The translations under genes were made by a program, and so were the position numbers. A stretch of 64,000 nucleotides of DNA, taken from positions 1 through 64,000 of the forward strand of contig JAUXRG010000098.1 of NCBI GenBank assembly GCA_030681795.1. The letters run 5' to 3'. Shown piece after piece: positions 20,245 to 30,837 of this stretch. Every line of letters starts with the position of its first letter. Position 1 is the first letter of the stretch. The notes beneath the pieces were generated by a model. That model made no database searches. It saw nothing but the letters and a program-made list of their open reading frames with translations, and had not been told where the DNA came from. This stretch comes from Rubrivivax sp. GTDB lineage: Bacteria; Pseudomonadota; Gammaproteobacteria; Burkholderiales; Burkholderiaceae_C.

Positions 20245-21453
20245 ATGGCCAGCAAGTTCAACTGGGAAGACCCCTTCTTCTTCGACAGCCAGCTCAGCGA
20301 CGACGAACGCGCCGTGCGCGACGCCGCCCACAGCTATTGCCAGGAGCGGCTGCAGACCCGCGTGCTGATGGCCTCGCGACACGAGAATTTCGACCGCGAG
20401 ATCATGAACGAGATGGGCGCGCTGGGCCTGCTGGGCAGCACCATCGAAGGCTACGGCTGCGCCGGCCTGAACCATGTCTGCTACGGCCTCGTGGCCCGCG
20501 AGGTGGAGCGCGTGGACAGCGGCTACCGCAGCGCCATGAGCGTGCAGAGCTCGCTGGTGATGCACCCCATCCACGCCTACGGCAGCGAGGCCCAGCGCCA
20601 GAAATACCTGCCCCGCCTGGCCACCGGCGAATGGGTGGGCTGCTTCGGCCTCACCGAGCCCAACCACGGCAGCGACCCGGCGAGCATGCTCGCGCGCGCC
20701 CGGCCCGTGACCCGCGACGGCGTGGCCGGCTACCTGCTCAAGGGCAACAAGATGTGGATCACCAACAGCCCCATCGCCGATGTCTTCGTGGTCTGGGCCA
20801 AGAAGGAAGGGCCGGACGGCAAGGTCGGTGGCCAGGAGAGCATCCACGGCTTCATTCTCGACAAGGGCATGGAGGGCCTCTCGGCACCCAAGATCGAAGG
20901 CAAGATGAGCCTGCGCGCCAGCAGCACCGGCGAGATCGTCATGGAAGACGTCTTCGTGCCCGAGGCCCAGATGTTGCCCGGCGTGAACGGCCTGAAGGGC
21001 CCCTTCGGTTGCCTGAACAAGGCGCGCTACGGCATCGCCTGGGGTGCGCTGGGTGCCGCCGAGTTCTGCTGGCACGCCGCGCGCCAGTACACGCTGGACC
21101 GCCAGCAGTTCGGCCGCCCGCTGGCCCAGACCCAGCTCATCCAGAAAAAGCTCGCCGACATGCAGACCGAAATCACGCTCGGCCTGCAAAGCGTGCTGCG
21201 CGTGGGGCGGCTGCTCGACGAGGACCGCGCGGCGCCCGAGATGATCAGCCTGGTCAAGCGCAACAGCTGCGGCAAGGCCCTGGAGATCGCCCGCATGGCG
21301 CGCGACATGCACGGCGGCAACGGCATCCACGACGAGTACCACGTCATCCGCCACATGGTCAACCTCGAGTCGGTCAACACCTATGAAGGCACGCACGACG
21401 TGCATGCCCTCATCCTGGGCCGCGCACAGACCGGCCTGCAGGCCTTCTGCTGA
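20245..21453 (+). CDS. gcdH: Glutaryl-CoA dehydrogenase (acyl-CoA dehydrogenase family)
   Basis: A 402-aa FAD enzyme that oxidatively decarboxylates glutaryl-CoA to crotonyl-CoA in lysine/tryptophan catabolism. [14 protein letters not shown] and [16 protein letters not shown] are acyl-CoA dehydrogenase signatures, and the catalytic Glu is in [17 protein letters not shown], as in GcdH. The start at 20245 is chosen for length; the frame is open back to 20143. It is divergent from msrA. Confidence 0.92.
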   Translation: MASKFNWEDPFFFDSQLSDDERAVRDAAHSYCQERLQTRVLMASRHENFDREIMNEMGALGLLGSTIEGYGCAGLNHVCYGLVAREVERVDSGYRSAMSVQSSLVMHPIHAYGSEAQRQKYLPRLATGEWVGCFGLTEPNHGSDPASMLARARPVTRDGVAGYLLKGNKMWITNSPIADVFVVWAKKEGPDGKVGGQESIHGFILDKGMEGLSAPKIEGKMSLRASSTGEIVMEDVFVPEAQMLPGVNGLKGPFGCLNKARYGIAWGALGAAEFCWHAARQYTLDRQQFGRPLAQTQLIQKKLADMQTEITLGLQSVLRVGRLLDEDRAAPEMISLVKRNSCGKALEIARMARDMHGGNGIHDEYHVIRHMVNLESVNTYEGTHDVHALILGRAQTGLQAFC

Positions 21454-21470
21454 ACGGGCGGGCCGGCACC

Positions 21471-22271
21471 ATGAACGAGCTCTTCCTCACCCTGGGCATC
21501 GAGGGCTGGAAGCCGCTGCTGTCGTCACTGCTGCTGCCCCCTTTGCCTCTGTTGCTGCTGGTGCTGGTCGGCGCGCGGCTGATGTTTCGTCGCCGCCTGC
21601 TGGCCTGGCTGCTGATCCTGCTGGGCGTGCTCGGCCTGTGGCTGGGCAGCACCAGCGCCGTCGGCAGGGGCCTGACCTTCTGGCTCACGAGCCCGCCCCC
21701 GGCGCTGAGCGAATCCGACCTCGCCGAGCTCAAGCACGCCCCCAGGACGGCGATCGTCGTCCTGGGCGGCGGGCGGCGCGTGCTGGCGCCCGAATACGGT
21801 GTCTCCACGCTCCAGCCTCGCTCGATCGAACGCCTGCGCTATGGCCTGTGGCTGGCGCGCGAGACGGGCCTGCCCCTGGGCTACAGCGGGGGGCTCGCCC
21901 ACGGCGCCGAGCCCGGGCCCACCGAAGCCGAGATCGCCGCCCGCGTGGCCGAGCGCGAGTTCGGCCGCCCCCTGCGCTGGCAGGAAGCGCAGTCGCGCGA
22001 CACCCACGAGAATGCCGTCAAGACCGTGGCGCTGCTGCAGCCGCAGGGCATCGCGCGCATCGTGATCGTGACCCACGGCTACCACATGCGGCGCTCGCTG
22101 GCCAACTTCGAACGCGCCGCCGCCGGCCTGCACATGGAATTCGTTCCTGCGCCCATGGGGCTGCCCACGGGGGGCGCCCTGCGCGCGTCGGACTGGCTGC
22201 CCAGCGTGTCGGGTTTCGAGGCCACGCGCATCGCCATTCACGAATGGCTGGGGCGCCTGATGGGCGCCTGA
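21471..22271 (+). CDS. YdcF/ElyC-type DUF218 membrane protein
   Basis: A 266-aa protein with two membrane segments (about 18-37 and 42-60) and a C-terminal DUF218 domain (AIVVLGGGRRVLAPEYG, SRDTHENA, VTHGYHMRRS). ElyC-like members act in envelope carbon (undecaprenyl phosphate) metabolism, but the exact reaction is unsettled. The stop lies inside a run of three GGGCGCCTGA repeats. Confidence 0.85.
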   Translation: MNELFLTLGIEGWKPLLSSLLLPPLPLLLLVLVGARLMFRRRLLAWLLILLGVLGLWLGSTSAVGRGLTFWLTSPPPALSESDLAELKHAPRTAIVVLGGGRRVLAPEYGVSTLQPRSIERLRYGLWLARETGLPLGYSGGLAHGAEPGPTEAEIAARVAEREFGRPLRWQEAQSRDTHENAVKTVALLQPQGIARIVIVTHGYHMRRSLANFERAAAGLHMEFVPAPMGLPTGGALRASDWLPSVSGFEATRIAIHEWLGRLMGA

Positions 22272-22282
22272 TGGGCGCCTGA
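22251..22282 (+). repeat. Three tandem copies of GGGCGCCTGA, 11-bp period
   Basis: Copies at 22251-22260, 22262-22271 and 22273-22282. The second contains the stop codon of the YdcF-like gene; the unit length shifts the frame at each copy. Confidence 0.7.
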
Positions 22283-22300
22283 AGCGCACGCCGCGAAGGC

Positions 22301-23446
22301 TCACTTCGGCGGCAGGGTCTGCTTCGGGGCTTCCCGGGTGACTGCCTTGTGCGCTTCTTCCTGCGCCCGCGCTTCGGCGAGTTCGCGCTCGGCCTGCGCT
22401 GCCTGCAGGAGCTTGATGCGCCGGGCATGCTCGGCCGCGTTGGAGCGCCGGAATTCGTCCATCAGCACGGCGTCGACCTTCATGCCCTGCTCCAGCATGC
22501 GCTGCGTCAGGTGCAGGCCGGCCGCCGCGTCGCCGCCCAGCGCGGCCACCACCTCGTTGGCGAACAAGTCGGCGCCGCCGATGATGCCGTCCACCGCGAT
22601 CGCCCGCTCGGCCTGGGCTTCGGCTGCGGACAGCAGCATGCCGGCACCGGGCAAGGCGATGGACAGGATCTGCCCGACGAGAAACCCCGAGCTGACGCCC
22701 TCGGTGCGCTGCACCGCCGCGATGGCGGTCTTGCTCGCCTGGAAGTAGGTACCGAACGCGGCCAACCAGCGGAATTCATCCGTGCTGCGCGCCTCGATCA
22801 TCGCGTTGGCGGGGATCTTGACGCGCTTGTTGCCCTGGCGCCAGAACGTGTCCGGGTCATTGTCGAAGGCGCTGGCCGTGACGCTGCCGGCGCAGCCCTT
22901 TTGCGTCTCCACCTCGAGCTTGCGTCCGCCTTCCAGCGTCAACACCATCGGCTTGCCCGCCGCCGCCTCCTGGCGCGCCTGCAGCATCACGTCCCAGAAG
23001 CCCTGGTCGTCGTTGGACATCATCGAGCCGCCGCGAAACAGCGCCGCCATCTCCATGCGCGTGCCGCCGGCGGGCAAGGGGCGGCCGTTCACGGCGGTGA
23101 CCACGTCGCGCAGCTTCAGCTCGTCGGGTGCGCCCTCGTCGGCCCACACCACGCGCCACTTCGCGTCCATGCCCGTGACTTCGCGGAACAGCTTCAGATC
23201 GGCGTCGGACAGCCGCCTGCGCATCGAGTACACCGAGAGCAGCACGAAGGGCTCGATCTGCGTCGTGGCGTCGCACAGCGCCTCGGCCCCCCAAGCCACG
23301 TGGATGGCCGCGGCGCGGAACTTCACCTCCTGCTCGAAGCGGGTCTTGAAGAGGTCGCGCTCGAAGGCCTGGTCGTACTGAGCCTGAGCCGCGCCGGCCG
23401 CAGCCAGGGTCAAGACGATCATGTAGCGGGCGCGGCGGGACGGCAT
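22301..23446 (-). CDS. Unknown secreted protein with possible PDZ-like segment
   Basis: A 381-aa protein (373 from the alternative ATG at 23422) with a signal peptide ending AAQAQ. A middle segment reading LKLRDVVTAVNGRPLPAGG resembles a PDZ carboxylate loop, a hydrophobic patch (FLVGQILSIALPGAGMLL) follows, and the last 50 residues form an Ala/Glu/Arg/Lys helix. It should be periplasmic or membrane-attached. I do not recognise the family. The nearest downstream gene on the other strand is the Tim44-like membrane protein. Confidence 0.65.
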   Translation of the reverse strand: MPSRRARYMIVLTLAAAGAAQAQYDQAFERDLFKTRFEQEVKFRAAAIHVAWGAEALCDATTQIEPFVLLSVYSMRRRLSDADLKLFREVTGMDAKWRVVWADEGAPDELKLRDVVTAVNGRPLPAGGTRMEMAALFRGGSMMSNDDQGFWDVMLQARQEAAAGKPMVLTLEGGRKLEVETQKGCAGSVTASAFDNDPDTFWRQGNKRVKIPANAMIEARSTDEFRWLAAFGTYFQASKTAIAAVQRTEGVSSGFLVGQILSIALPGAGMLLSAAEAQAERAIAVDGIIGGADLFANEVVAALGGDAAAGLHLTQRMLEQGMKVDAVLMDEFRRSNAAEHARRIKLLQAAQAERELAEARAQEEAHKAVTREAPKQTLPPK

Positions 23447-23658
23447 CGCTGCAATTCTGCCCTTTGGCGAGAGGGCTTTGGGCCTGAAAAGCGCCGCGGC
23501 CGTAACCCCCGCCGCGCCCGCGCACGCTGCGCGCAATGGCGCAGCCGGACTTGTGCACGACGCAACCACCCCCATGTCGGGAACTTGAGTCACACTCGCG
23601 CCCTGCGCAGCGGCCTGCATGCCGCGTTTTTTCGACCACAAGCCAAGGAAACGACAAG

Positions 23659-24621
23659 ATGAAACTCTGGTTGATCGGTGCCCTGACGGTGGCCATCGCC
23701 ACCGCCGCCGTTCCCACCGACGCCACGGCCAAGCGCCTGGGTGGCGGCAAATCCTCCGGCCTGCAGCGCAGCATGCCTGCGCGCACGGCGCCCGACGCGA
23801 CACCGGCCAAACCCGCCCAGCAAGCCGCACCCACGGCGCCGGGTGCCGCCGCGGCCGCCCCCGCAGCTGCGCCCAAGCGCTCGTGGATGGGGCCGCTGGC
23901 CGGCCTGGCGGCCGGGCTGGGCCTGGCCGCGCTGATGAGCCACCTCGGCATGGGCGCAGGGCTGGCCAACTTCGTGATGTTCGCGCTGCTGGCCGGCGCG
24001 GCCGTATTCGGCGTGATGTTCCTGCTGCGCCGTTTCGGCCCTGGCGCACGCGCACCGGCGCTGGCCGGCGCGGGCGCGGCGGGCTCGGCACCGCGCGCGG
24101 CCTGGCCGCCGGTGCAGCCGCAGGTCGAGCCCCCCTTCGCGCGCAGCGCGCCCGACGCGCCCGACGCAACGGCTGGCGCCACCGCGGCAGCGCCCTCGGC
24201 GCAGCCGCCGGTCACTGCCGAAACGCCGGCCATCGCGCGCGCCTTCGTTCCCGCCACCTTCGATTCCGAGGGCTTCGCACGCACGGCCAAGATGATCTTC
24301 ATCCGCCTCCAGGCCGCGAACGACACCGCCGATCTCGACGACCTGCGCCGCTTCACCACGCCCGAGCTGTTCGCCTCGCTGCGCCTGGACCTGCAGGAGC
24401 GCGGCCCATCGGCACAGCAGACCGACGTGGTCAAGGTCGAGGCCGAAGTGCTGGACGTCGCCAACGAGGCCGAGCGTCAGGTGGTCAGCGTGCGCTTCCA
24501 CGGCCAGGTGGTGGAGGAAAAAGGTGCTGCGGCGACCGACTTCAACGAAGTCTGGCACCTGGCCAAGCCGCATGACGACAGCCGCCCCTGGGCGATTGCC
24601 GGCATCGAGCAGGTGAGCTGA
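23659..24621 (+). CDS. Tim44-like domain membrane protein
   Basis: A 320-aa protein: signal sequence or anchor (1-24) ending AKRLGGGKSSG as in this bacterial family, an Ala/Pro-rich linker, two membrane segments (about 80-100 and 105-125), another low-complexity linker, and a C-terminal Tim44-like domain (about 205-320, LRRFTTPELFASL). The function in bacteria is unknown. The ATG at 23659 is chosen over upstream frame extensions that lack a signal. Confidence 0.82.
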   Translation: MKLWLIGALTVAIATAAVPTDATAKRLGGGKSSGLQRSMPARTAPDATPAKPAQQAAPTAPGAAAAAPAAAPKRSWMGPLAGLAAGLGLAALMSHLGMGAGLANFVMFALLAGAAVFGVMFLLRRFGPGARAPALAGAGAAGSAPRAAWPPVQPQVEPPFARSAPDAPDATAGATAAAPSAQPPVTAETPAIARAFVPATFDSEGFARTAKMIFIRLQAANDTADLDDLRRFTTPELFASLRLDLQERGPSAQQTDVVKVEAEVLDVANEAERQVVSVRFHGQVVEEKGAAATDFNEVWHLAKPHDDSRPWAIAGIEQVS

Positions 24622-24635
24622 GCCGCGGGTCGAAC

Positions 24636-24659
24636 CATGCCGGCTACGATGCCGGCATG
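24636..24659 (+). promoter_or_regulatory. 9-bp perfect hairpin enclosing the S9 peptidase start codon
   Basis: CATGCCGGC (24636-24644) and GCCGGCATG (24651-24659) form a stem with a 6-nt loop. The right arm ends with the ATG, so the stem could mask translation initiation. Confidence 0.45.
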
Positions 24660-26663
24660 AAACCTTCTTCGTGTCTGCTGCAAGCGATCGCCACCGCGGT
24701 GGCGATCGCCGCCCTGGCCGGCTGTGCCACGGTACCCACACTCACACCGCCGCCGGCGCTGCGCCTGGAGGGCGTGCCCCCCATACCGGTCGCCCTGCTG
24801 GAGAGCGCACAGCGCTACAACCGCGTGGCCGGCCATGCCTTCGTCGACTGGCACCCCACGCGGCGCGAGATGCTGGTGGCGCACCGTGCGCCGGACGCCA
24901 GCACGACGCAGCTCTTTCGCCTGCGGTCGCCGCTGGCCGCGCCCGAACCCCTGACCGACGGCCGCGACCCCGTGACCAGTGCGCAGTGGGAGCCACGCCA
25001 GGGGCGCTATATCGTCTTCGCGCGCGGCAGCGGCGGCGACGAGGCCTACCAGCTCTTCCGGCTCGACCCCGAGACGCGCAGCACCATGCAGATCACGCCC
25101 GACGGGCAACGCCACGCCTGGGTCGATTGGGTTCGCAGCCGCTCGCTCGCCCTGGTGGCTTCGGTGCCGCTGGACCGCACGGCCGCGGCGGGCCGGCGCG
25201 GCGACGTCGCCACGACGCTCAGCCTGTTCGACCCGCTTGACCCGCTCAACCCGGCGACGCGGCGCGTCGTGGCCGAGCTGCCCGGCGGGGGCTGGTTCGG
25301 AGGTGAAGTCTCGCCCGACGAAAGCCAGCTCGCACTGACGCGCTATGTATCGGCGACCGAATCCGAGGTCTGGCTCGTCGATCTGGCCAGCGGCCAGCGC
25401 CGGCGCGTGTTGCCCGCGCCCACCGAGGCGCTGCGCGCCAGCCACTTCGCGCACGCCTGGTCGCGCGACGGCCGCCAGCTCTTCTTCACCAGCGACCGGG
25501 CGGGCGAGTTCCGCGAGCTGATGCGGCTGGACCTGGCCAGCGGCGCCCTCCAGCGCCTCACGGCGGACACTCCGTGGGACGTTCACGGCGCAGAACCCAG
25601 CCACGACGGCCGCCGCATGGCCGTCATCGTCAACGCCGACGGCCGCGACGAGGTGCGGCTGCTGGACCCCGCCAGCGGCGCGGCCTGGCCCCTGCCGGCC
25701 TTGCCCGGCGGCAGCATCACGCGCGGCGCCTTCCACCCTGCGGCCGACGAACTGGCGCTAGTTGTCAATAGCGCGCAAGGGCCCTCGCAGATCCACACGC
25801 TCGATCTGGCCCGCGGTACCGTGACGGCCTGGACGCACCCGGTGGGCACCGAGGGGCTGGACCTGGCCAGCCTGCCCGAGCCGGGCATCGTGCGCTGGAA
25901 GAGCTTCGACGGGCGCACCATCAGCGGCGTGCTGAACCTGCCGCCGGCGCGTTTCACCGGCCGTCGGCCGGTGGTGATGGTGATGCATGGTGGCCCCGAA
26001 TCCCAGGCCAAGCAGGGCTGGATCGGGCGGCTGAACTACCTGACGCAGGAGCTCGGCGTGGCGGTGCTGCAACCCAACGTCCGCGGTTCCTCGGGCTACG
26101 GCAAGACCTTCCTCGACCTCGACAACGGCGGCTTGCGCGAGGACTCGGTCAAGGACATGGGCAGCGCGATCGATTGGGTCGCCACCCAGCCGCGCCTGGA
26201 CGCCGCCCGCGTGCTGGTGATGGGCGGCAGCTATGGCGGCTATATGGCGCTGGCAGCCAGCACGCGGCTGGCCGGGCGCATCGCCGGGGCATCGAGCACG
26301 GTGGGCATCAGCAATTTCGTGAGCTTCCTGGAGAACACCGAAAGCTACCGCCGCGACCTGCGCCGGGTCGAGTACGGCGACGAGCGCGACGCCACCATGC
26401 GCGCATTCCTGCAGGGCATCTCACCGCTGACCCACGCCGACAAGATCACCCGCCCGTTGATGGTGGTGCAAGGCCGCAACGACCCCCGCGTGCCCTGGAC
26501 GGAAAGCGAGCAGATCGTGCGCCGCCTGCAGGCCCGCGGCACGCCGGTGTGGTACCTGCTGGCCGACAACGAGGGCCACGGCTTCGCGCGGCGCGAGAAC
26601 GCCGATTTCTACTTCGCCGCGCAGCTGCTGTTCATCGCACGCACGCTGGCGCCCGAGCGCTAG
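24657..26663 (+). CDS. S9-family prolyl oligopeptidase-like lipoprotein
   Basis: A 668-aa envelope serine peptidase. The lipoprotein signal ends in LAGC. A beta-propeller with repeated xSPDxxx-type blades spans about 50-380, followed by an alpha/beta hydrolase domain. The catalytic triad is Ser about 525 (GGSYGGY), Asp about 607 (GRNDPRV) and His about 640 (NEGHGF). It probably trims peptides in the periplasm. The start codon lies in a hairpin. Confidence 0.9.
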   Translation: MKPSSCLLQAIATAVAIAALAGCATVPTLTPPPALRLEGVPPIPVALLESAQRYNRVAGHAFVDWHPTRREMLVAHRAPDASTTQLFRLRSPLAAPEPLTDGRDPVTSAQWEPRQGRYIVFARGSGGDEAYQLFRLDPETRSTMQITPDGQRHAWVDWVRSRSLALVASVPLDRTAAAGRRGDVATTLSLFDPLDPLNPATRRVVAELPGGGWFGGEVSPDESQLALTRYVSATESEVWLVDLASGQRRRVLPAPTEALRASHFAHAWSRDGRQLFFTSDRAGEFRELMRLDLASGALQRLTADTPWDVHGAEPSHDGRRMAVIVNADGRDEVRLLDPASGAAWPLPALPGGSITRGAFHPAADELALVVNSAQGPSQIHTLDLARGTVTAWTHPVGTEGLDLASLPEPGIVRWKSFDGRTISGVLNLPPARFTGRRPVVMVMHGGPESQAKQGWIGRLNYLTQELGVAVLQPNVRGSSGYGKTFLDLDNGGLREDSVKDMGSAIDWVATQPRLDAARVLVMGGSYGGYMALAASTRLAGRIAGASSTVGISNFVSFLENTESYRRDLRRVEYGDERDATMRAFLQGISPLTHADKITRPLMVVQGRNDPRVPWTESEQIVRRLQARGTPVWYLLADNEGHGFARRENADFYFAAQLLFIARTLAPER

Positions 26664-26690
26664 GACCAGGCAAGCCGGGCACCGCGGCGC

Positions 26691-29600
26691 TCAGGCCAGC
26701 CAGCGCCTGGCGTTGTGGAACATGCGCATCCAGGGGCTGGGCGCGGCGATGTCGCCGCCGGCGCGGTAGCTCATCTGCAGGTTGCGGAACACCCGCTCCG
26801 GGTGCGGCATCAGGGCCGTGAACCGGCCGTCGGCCGTGGTCACCGCCGTCAGCCCGCCCGGGCTGCCGTTGGGGTTGAACGGATAGGCTTCGGTGGGCCG
26901 GCCGTGGTGGTCGACGAAACGCATGGCGCGCAGCACGGCTGCCGCGTCGCCGCGCTGCGAGAAGTCGGCAAAGCCCTCGCCGTGCGAGACGACGATGGGC
27001 ATGCGGCTGCCCGCCATGCCGGCGAAGAACAGGCTCGGCGACTCGAGCACCTCCACCAGCGACAGCCGCGCCTCGAACTGCTGGCTGCGGTTGCGCGTGA
27101 ACTTGGGCCAGGCCGACGCGCCGGGAATGAGCGGGCTGAGCGCCGCCATCATCTGGCAGCCGTTGCATACGCCCAGGGCAAAGGTGTCGCCGCGGCTGAA
27201 GAAGGCCCGGAACTGCTCGGCCAGCTGCGGGTTGAAAAGGATGGCGCGCGCCCAGCCCTCGCCCGCGCCCAACGTATCGCCATAGCTGAAACCGCCGCAG
27301 GCCACGAAGCCCTGGTATTGCTCCAGCCGGGCGCCACCCGACTGCAGGTCGCTCATGTGCAGGTCGAAGGTATCGAAGCCGGCCTGCGCCATCGCGTAGC
27401 TCATCTCGACCTGCGAGTTCACGCCCTGCTCGCGCAGGATGGCCAGCCGGGGCCGCGTGGTGTGCACCGCCGGTGCGGCGGCGGGGTCGAAGGTGAGATG
27501 CAGGTGCAGACCCGGATCGTCGCCCGCCCCTGCCACCCTGTGCTCGGCATCGGCGCAGGCCGGGTTGTCGCGCTGGCGGGCGATGCGCCAGCTCACTTCG
27601 TCCCACTGCTGCTGCAAGGCCTGCAGCGGCGCACTGGACTGGCAGCGGGCGTCGCGCCAGACCTCGACCACATGGCGGTCGTTGGTCTTGCCGATGAAAT
27701 GCGTGTGGCGGGCCAGGCCGTGCTCGCGCAAGGTGGCCACGACCTCGGTGCCGAAGATCGAGGGCACCTGGATGACCACGCCCAGCTCTTCGTTGAACAA
27801 GGCCTTGAGCGTGAGCTCGTTGCGGCGCTCGCCCACCTGGCCGGCCCAATTCTTGGTGTCGCCATGCTCGGCGCGGCTGTCGGCGATGCCGTCGCCCTCG
27901 GTGACGAGGATGTCGACGTTCAGGCTCACGCCCCGCTGGCCGGCGAAGGCCATTTCGCAGACCGCCGCCCACAGGCCGCCGTCGCTGCGGTCGTGGTAGG
28001 CCAGCAGCCAGCCCTGCGCGCGCAGCGCATTGATCGCGGTCACCAGCGACTTGAGCTGCTGGGCGTCGTCGAGGTCGGGCACGCCGTCCTTCAGGTGACA
28101 ACCGAACTGGCCCAGCACCTGCGCCAGCATCGAGCCGCCCATGCGCATGCGGCCCTGCCCGAGGTCGATGAGGATGAGCGTGGTGTCGCCCGGCTGCAGT
28201 TGCGGCGTCAACGTTCCACGCACGTCGGCCAGCGTGGCAAAGGCAGTGACGATGAGCGAAACCGGCGCGGTGACCTGCCTGGCCTCTTCGCCCTGGCCCC
28301 ACTTCGTGCGCATCGACAGCGAATCCTTGCCCACCGGGATGCCGATGCCCAGGGCCGGGCACAACTCCAGGCCGACGGCCTTTACGGTGTCGTAGAGCGC
28401 TGCGTCCTCGCCGGGCTCGCCGCAGGCCGCCATCCAGTTGGCGCTGAGCTTCACGCGGCTGAGTTCGATGGGCGCAGCCAGCAGGTTGGTGATGGCCTCG
28501 CCCACCGCCATGCGGCCCGAGGCCGGCGCGTCCAGCGCGGCCAGCGGCGTGCGTTCGCCCAGGGCCATGGCCTCGCCGCGCAGGCCGCTGAAGTCGGCCA
28601 GCGTCACCGCGCAGTCGGCCACCGGCACCTGCCACGGGCCGACCATCGGGTCGCGGTGGCTCAAGCCGCCCACGCTGCGGTCGGCGATGGTCACGAGAAA
28701 GCGCTTGCTCGCCACCGTGGGGTGGCGCAGCACGTCCAGCATCACCTGTTCGAGCTTCACGCCGGTGAGCTGCAGCGGGGCTTCGCTGCGTGCCACGCGC
28801 TGCACGTCGCGCTGCATCTTGGGCGGCTTGCCCAGCAGCACGTCCATGGGCATGGCGATGACGCGCTCGCCGCCGGGCCCGTCCTCCAGCACCAGCTCGC
28901 GCTCGGCCGTGGCCACGCCGACGACGGCGTAGGGGCAGCGCTCGCGCGCGCACATCTGCTCGAAGATCGGCATCCGTTCGGGCGCGATGGCCAGCACATA
29001 GCGCTCCTGGCTCTCGTTGCACCAGATTTCCTTGGGCGCCAGACCGCTCTCTTCCAGCGGCACACGGCGCAGGTCGAAGATCGCGCCGCGGCCGGCACTG
29101 TCCACCAGCTCGGGAAAAGCATTGCTGATGCCGCCCGCGCCCACGTCGTGGATGGCCAGGATCGGGTTGTCCTCGCCTGGCGCGGCGCCCGGCCGCTCCG
29201 AAGACGCGCCTTCCCCCTCGGGGGGCATGGGGGCTCCAAGGCTCCAGCAGTGGTTGATGACCTCCTGGGCGCGGCGCTGGATCTCGGGGTTGCCGCGCTG
29301 CACGCTGTCGAAGTCCAGCGACGCCGTGTTGCTGCCCGCGGCCATCGAACTGGCCGCACCGCCGCCCATGCCGATGCGCATGCCCGGCCCGCCGAGCTGC
29401 ACGAGCAAGGTGCCGGGGCCGAAGGGGAGCTTTTTGACCTGGCTGGCGCTGATCGCGCCCAGCCCGCCGGCGATCATGATCGGCTTGTGATAGCCGCGCC
29501 GCACGCCGGCCACGACCTGTTCGAAAACGCGGAAATATCCGGCCAGGGCGGGCCGGCCGAATTCGTTGTTGAACGCGGCGCCGCCCAGCGGCCCGTCGAT

Positions 29601-30776
29601 CATGATCTGCAGCGCGCTGGCGATGTGCTCGGGCTTGCCCACCGGGTCGCGCTCCCAGGGCTCGGGACGGTCGGGCCCGGACAAGCCGGGCAGCCCGGGC
29701 AGGTGCAGGTGGCTCACCGAATAGCCGGTCACGCCGGCCTTGGGCTGGGCGCCACGGCCGGTGGCGCCTTCGTCGCGGATTTCGCCACCCGCACCGGTGC
29801 TGGCGCCCGGGAAGGGGGAGATCGCGGTCGGGTGGTTGTGCGTTTCCACCTTCATCAGCACGTGGGTGGTCTCTTCGCGCGCGGCGTAGCGCGGCGCGGC
29901 GGTGCAGCCCTGAGGCAGCCAGCGCTCGGCCGGGCCGCCTTCCATCACCGCCGAGTTGTCGTCGTAGGCCACCACCGTGTGCTGCGGCGAGGTCTTCTCG
30001 GTGTGGCGAATCATGCCGAACATCGAGTCCGGCTGCGCCACGCCGTCGATGCTGAAGCGGGCGTTGAAGATCTTGTGCCGGCAATGCTCGCTGTTGGCCT
30101 GGGCGAACATCATCAGCTCGACATCGCTAGGGTTGCGCTCCAGGGCCATGAAGGCTTCGGCGAGATAGCCGATCTCGTCGCTAGAGAGCGCCAGGCCGAA
30201 CTCGACGTTGGCCGCCGCCAGCGCGGCCCGCCCCAGCCCGAGCACGTCCACATGGACCAGCGGCGCGGCCGGCTGAATGTCGAAGAGGTGGGCCGCGGCC
30301 CCGCGCTCGAAGGCCACGCTCTCGGTCATGCGGTCGTGCAACAGCGCCGCCACGGCCGCGCGCTCGCCGGCCTGCAGCGGACTGGCCGCGCCGGGCAGTC
30401 CGGGCAGGCCGGGATCAAGCGCGAGGCGGAATTCGGTGACGCGCTCGACGCGGTGGAGTGGCAAGCCGCAGTTGCGCGCGATGTCGCTGGCCTTGCTGGC
30501 CCAGGGCGACACGGTGCCCAGGCGCGGCATCACCACGGCCAGCTCACCCGTGGTGCGGCCTGCGTAGGGGTCACCGTAGCTCAGCAGGGCCTGCAGCTTG
30601 GCCAGCGTGGCGCGCTCGGGCGCGGCGTCGAAAGCCACCCAGTGCACGTGGCGCGCGGCCACACCGGTGACGCGTGGGCAGGCGGCCTGCAGCCGCGTCA
30701 GCAGCGCCCGGGCGCGAAAATCCGGGAGGGCGTCACCGCCCTCGAAGTGCATCAGATGGAGGGGCGTGGCGCTCAT
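26691..30776 (-). CDS. purL: Phosphoribosylformylglycinamidine synthase
   Basis: A 1361-aa single-chain FGAM synthase of purine synthesis, which uses ATP and glutamine. N-terminal PurS-like and linker parts, two AIRS/PurM-like halves ([27 protein letters not shown] block [16 protein letters not shown]), and a C-terminal class I glutaminase with Cys about 1203 (GVCNGCQ) and a late His (PHPERVF). About 21 residues (about 513-533, between CWSLG and [11 protein letters not shown]) are extra and are encoded by a REP-like sequence. The ATG at 30776 is divergent from map. Confidence 0.95.
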   Translation of the reverse strand: MSATPLHLMHFEGGDALPDFRARALLTRLQAACPRVTGVAARHVHWVAFDAAPERATLAKLQALLSYGDPYAGRTTGELAVVMPRLGTVSPWASKASDIARNCGLPLHRVERVTEFRLALDPGLPGLPGAASPLQAGERAAVAALLHDRMTESVAFERGAAAHLFDIQPAAPLVHVDVLGLGRAALAAANVEFGLALSSDEIGYLAEAFMALERNPSDVELMMFAQANSEHCRHKIFNARFSIDGVAQPDSMFGMIRHTEKTSPQHTVVAYDDNSAVMEGGPAERWLPQGCTAAPRYAAREETTHVLMKVETHNHPTAISPFPGASTGAGGEIRDEGATGRGAQPKAGVTGYSVSHLHLPGLPGLSGPDRPEPWERDPVGKPEHIASALQIMIDGPLGGAAFNNEFGRPALAGYFRVFEQVVAGVRRGYHKPIMIAGGLGAISASQVKKLPFGPGTLLVQLGGPGMRIGMGGGAASSMAAGSNTASLDFDSVQRGNPEIQRRAQEVINHCWSLGAPMPPEGEGASSERPGAAPGEDNPILAIHDVGAGGISNAFPELVDSAGRGAIFDLRRVPLEESGLAPKEIWCNESQERYVLAIAPERMPIFEQMCARERCPYAVVGVATAERELVLEDGPGGERVIAMPMDVLLGKPPKMQRDVQRVARSEAPLQLTGVKLEQVMLDVLRHPTVASKRFLVTIADRSVGGLSHRDPMVGPWQVPVADCAVTLADFSGLRGEAMALGERTPLAALDAPASGRMAVGEAITNLLAAPIELSRVKLSANWMAACGEPGEDAALYDTVKAVGLELCPALGIGIPVGKDSLSMRTKWGQGEEARQVTAPVSLIVTAFATLADVRGTLTPQLQPGDTTLILIDLGQGRMRMGGSMLAQVLGQFGCHLKDGVPDLDDAQQLKSLVTAINALRAQGWLLAYHDRSDGGLWAAVCEMAFAGQRGVSLNVDILVTEGDGIADSRAEHGDTKNWAGQVGERRNELTLKALFNEELGVVIQVPSIFGTEVVATLREHGLARHTHFIGKTNDRHVVEVWRDARCQSSAPLQALQQQWDEVSWRIARQRDNPACADAEHRVAGAGDDPGLHLHLTFDPAAAPAVHTTRPRLAILREQGVNSQVEMSYAMAQAGFDTFDLHMSDLQSGGARLEQYQGFVACGGFSYGDTLGAGEGWARAILFNPQLAEQFRAFFSRGDTFALGVCNGCQMMAALSPLIPGASAWPKFTRNRSQQFEARLSLVEVLESPSLFFAGMAGSRMPIVVSHGEGFADFSQRGDAAAVLRAMRFVDHHGRPTEAYPFNPNGSPGGLTAVTTADGRFTALMPHPERVFRNLQMSYRAGGDIAAPSPWMRMFHNARRWLA
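29174..29239. repeat. REP-like insertion inside purL, frame maintained
   Basis: About 66 bp of very GC-rich sequence containing GCGCCCGGCCGC (29185-29196) and the palindrome CCCCCTCGGGGG (29213-29224). It encodes the Pro/Glu/Ala/Gly-rich segment that other PurL proteins lack, where the family normally reads CW-LG-EANPIL. Confidence 0.6.
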
Positions 30777-30837
30777 GCAGTCCCGGTCAGGGCGAGGGAG
30801 AAGGACCGATTTTAGAGGCCAGTGGGATAATCGTTCG

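Noticed and set aside
26715..30815. A 1366-codon open frame antisense to purL
   Set aside because: Low-complexity shadow of the purL codons, no motif.
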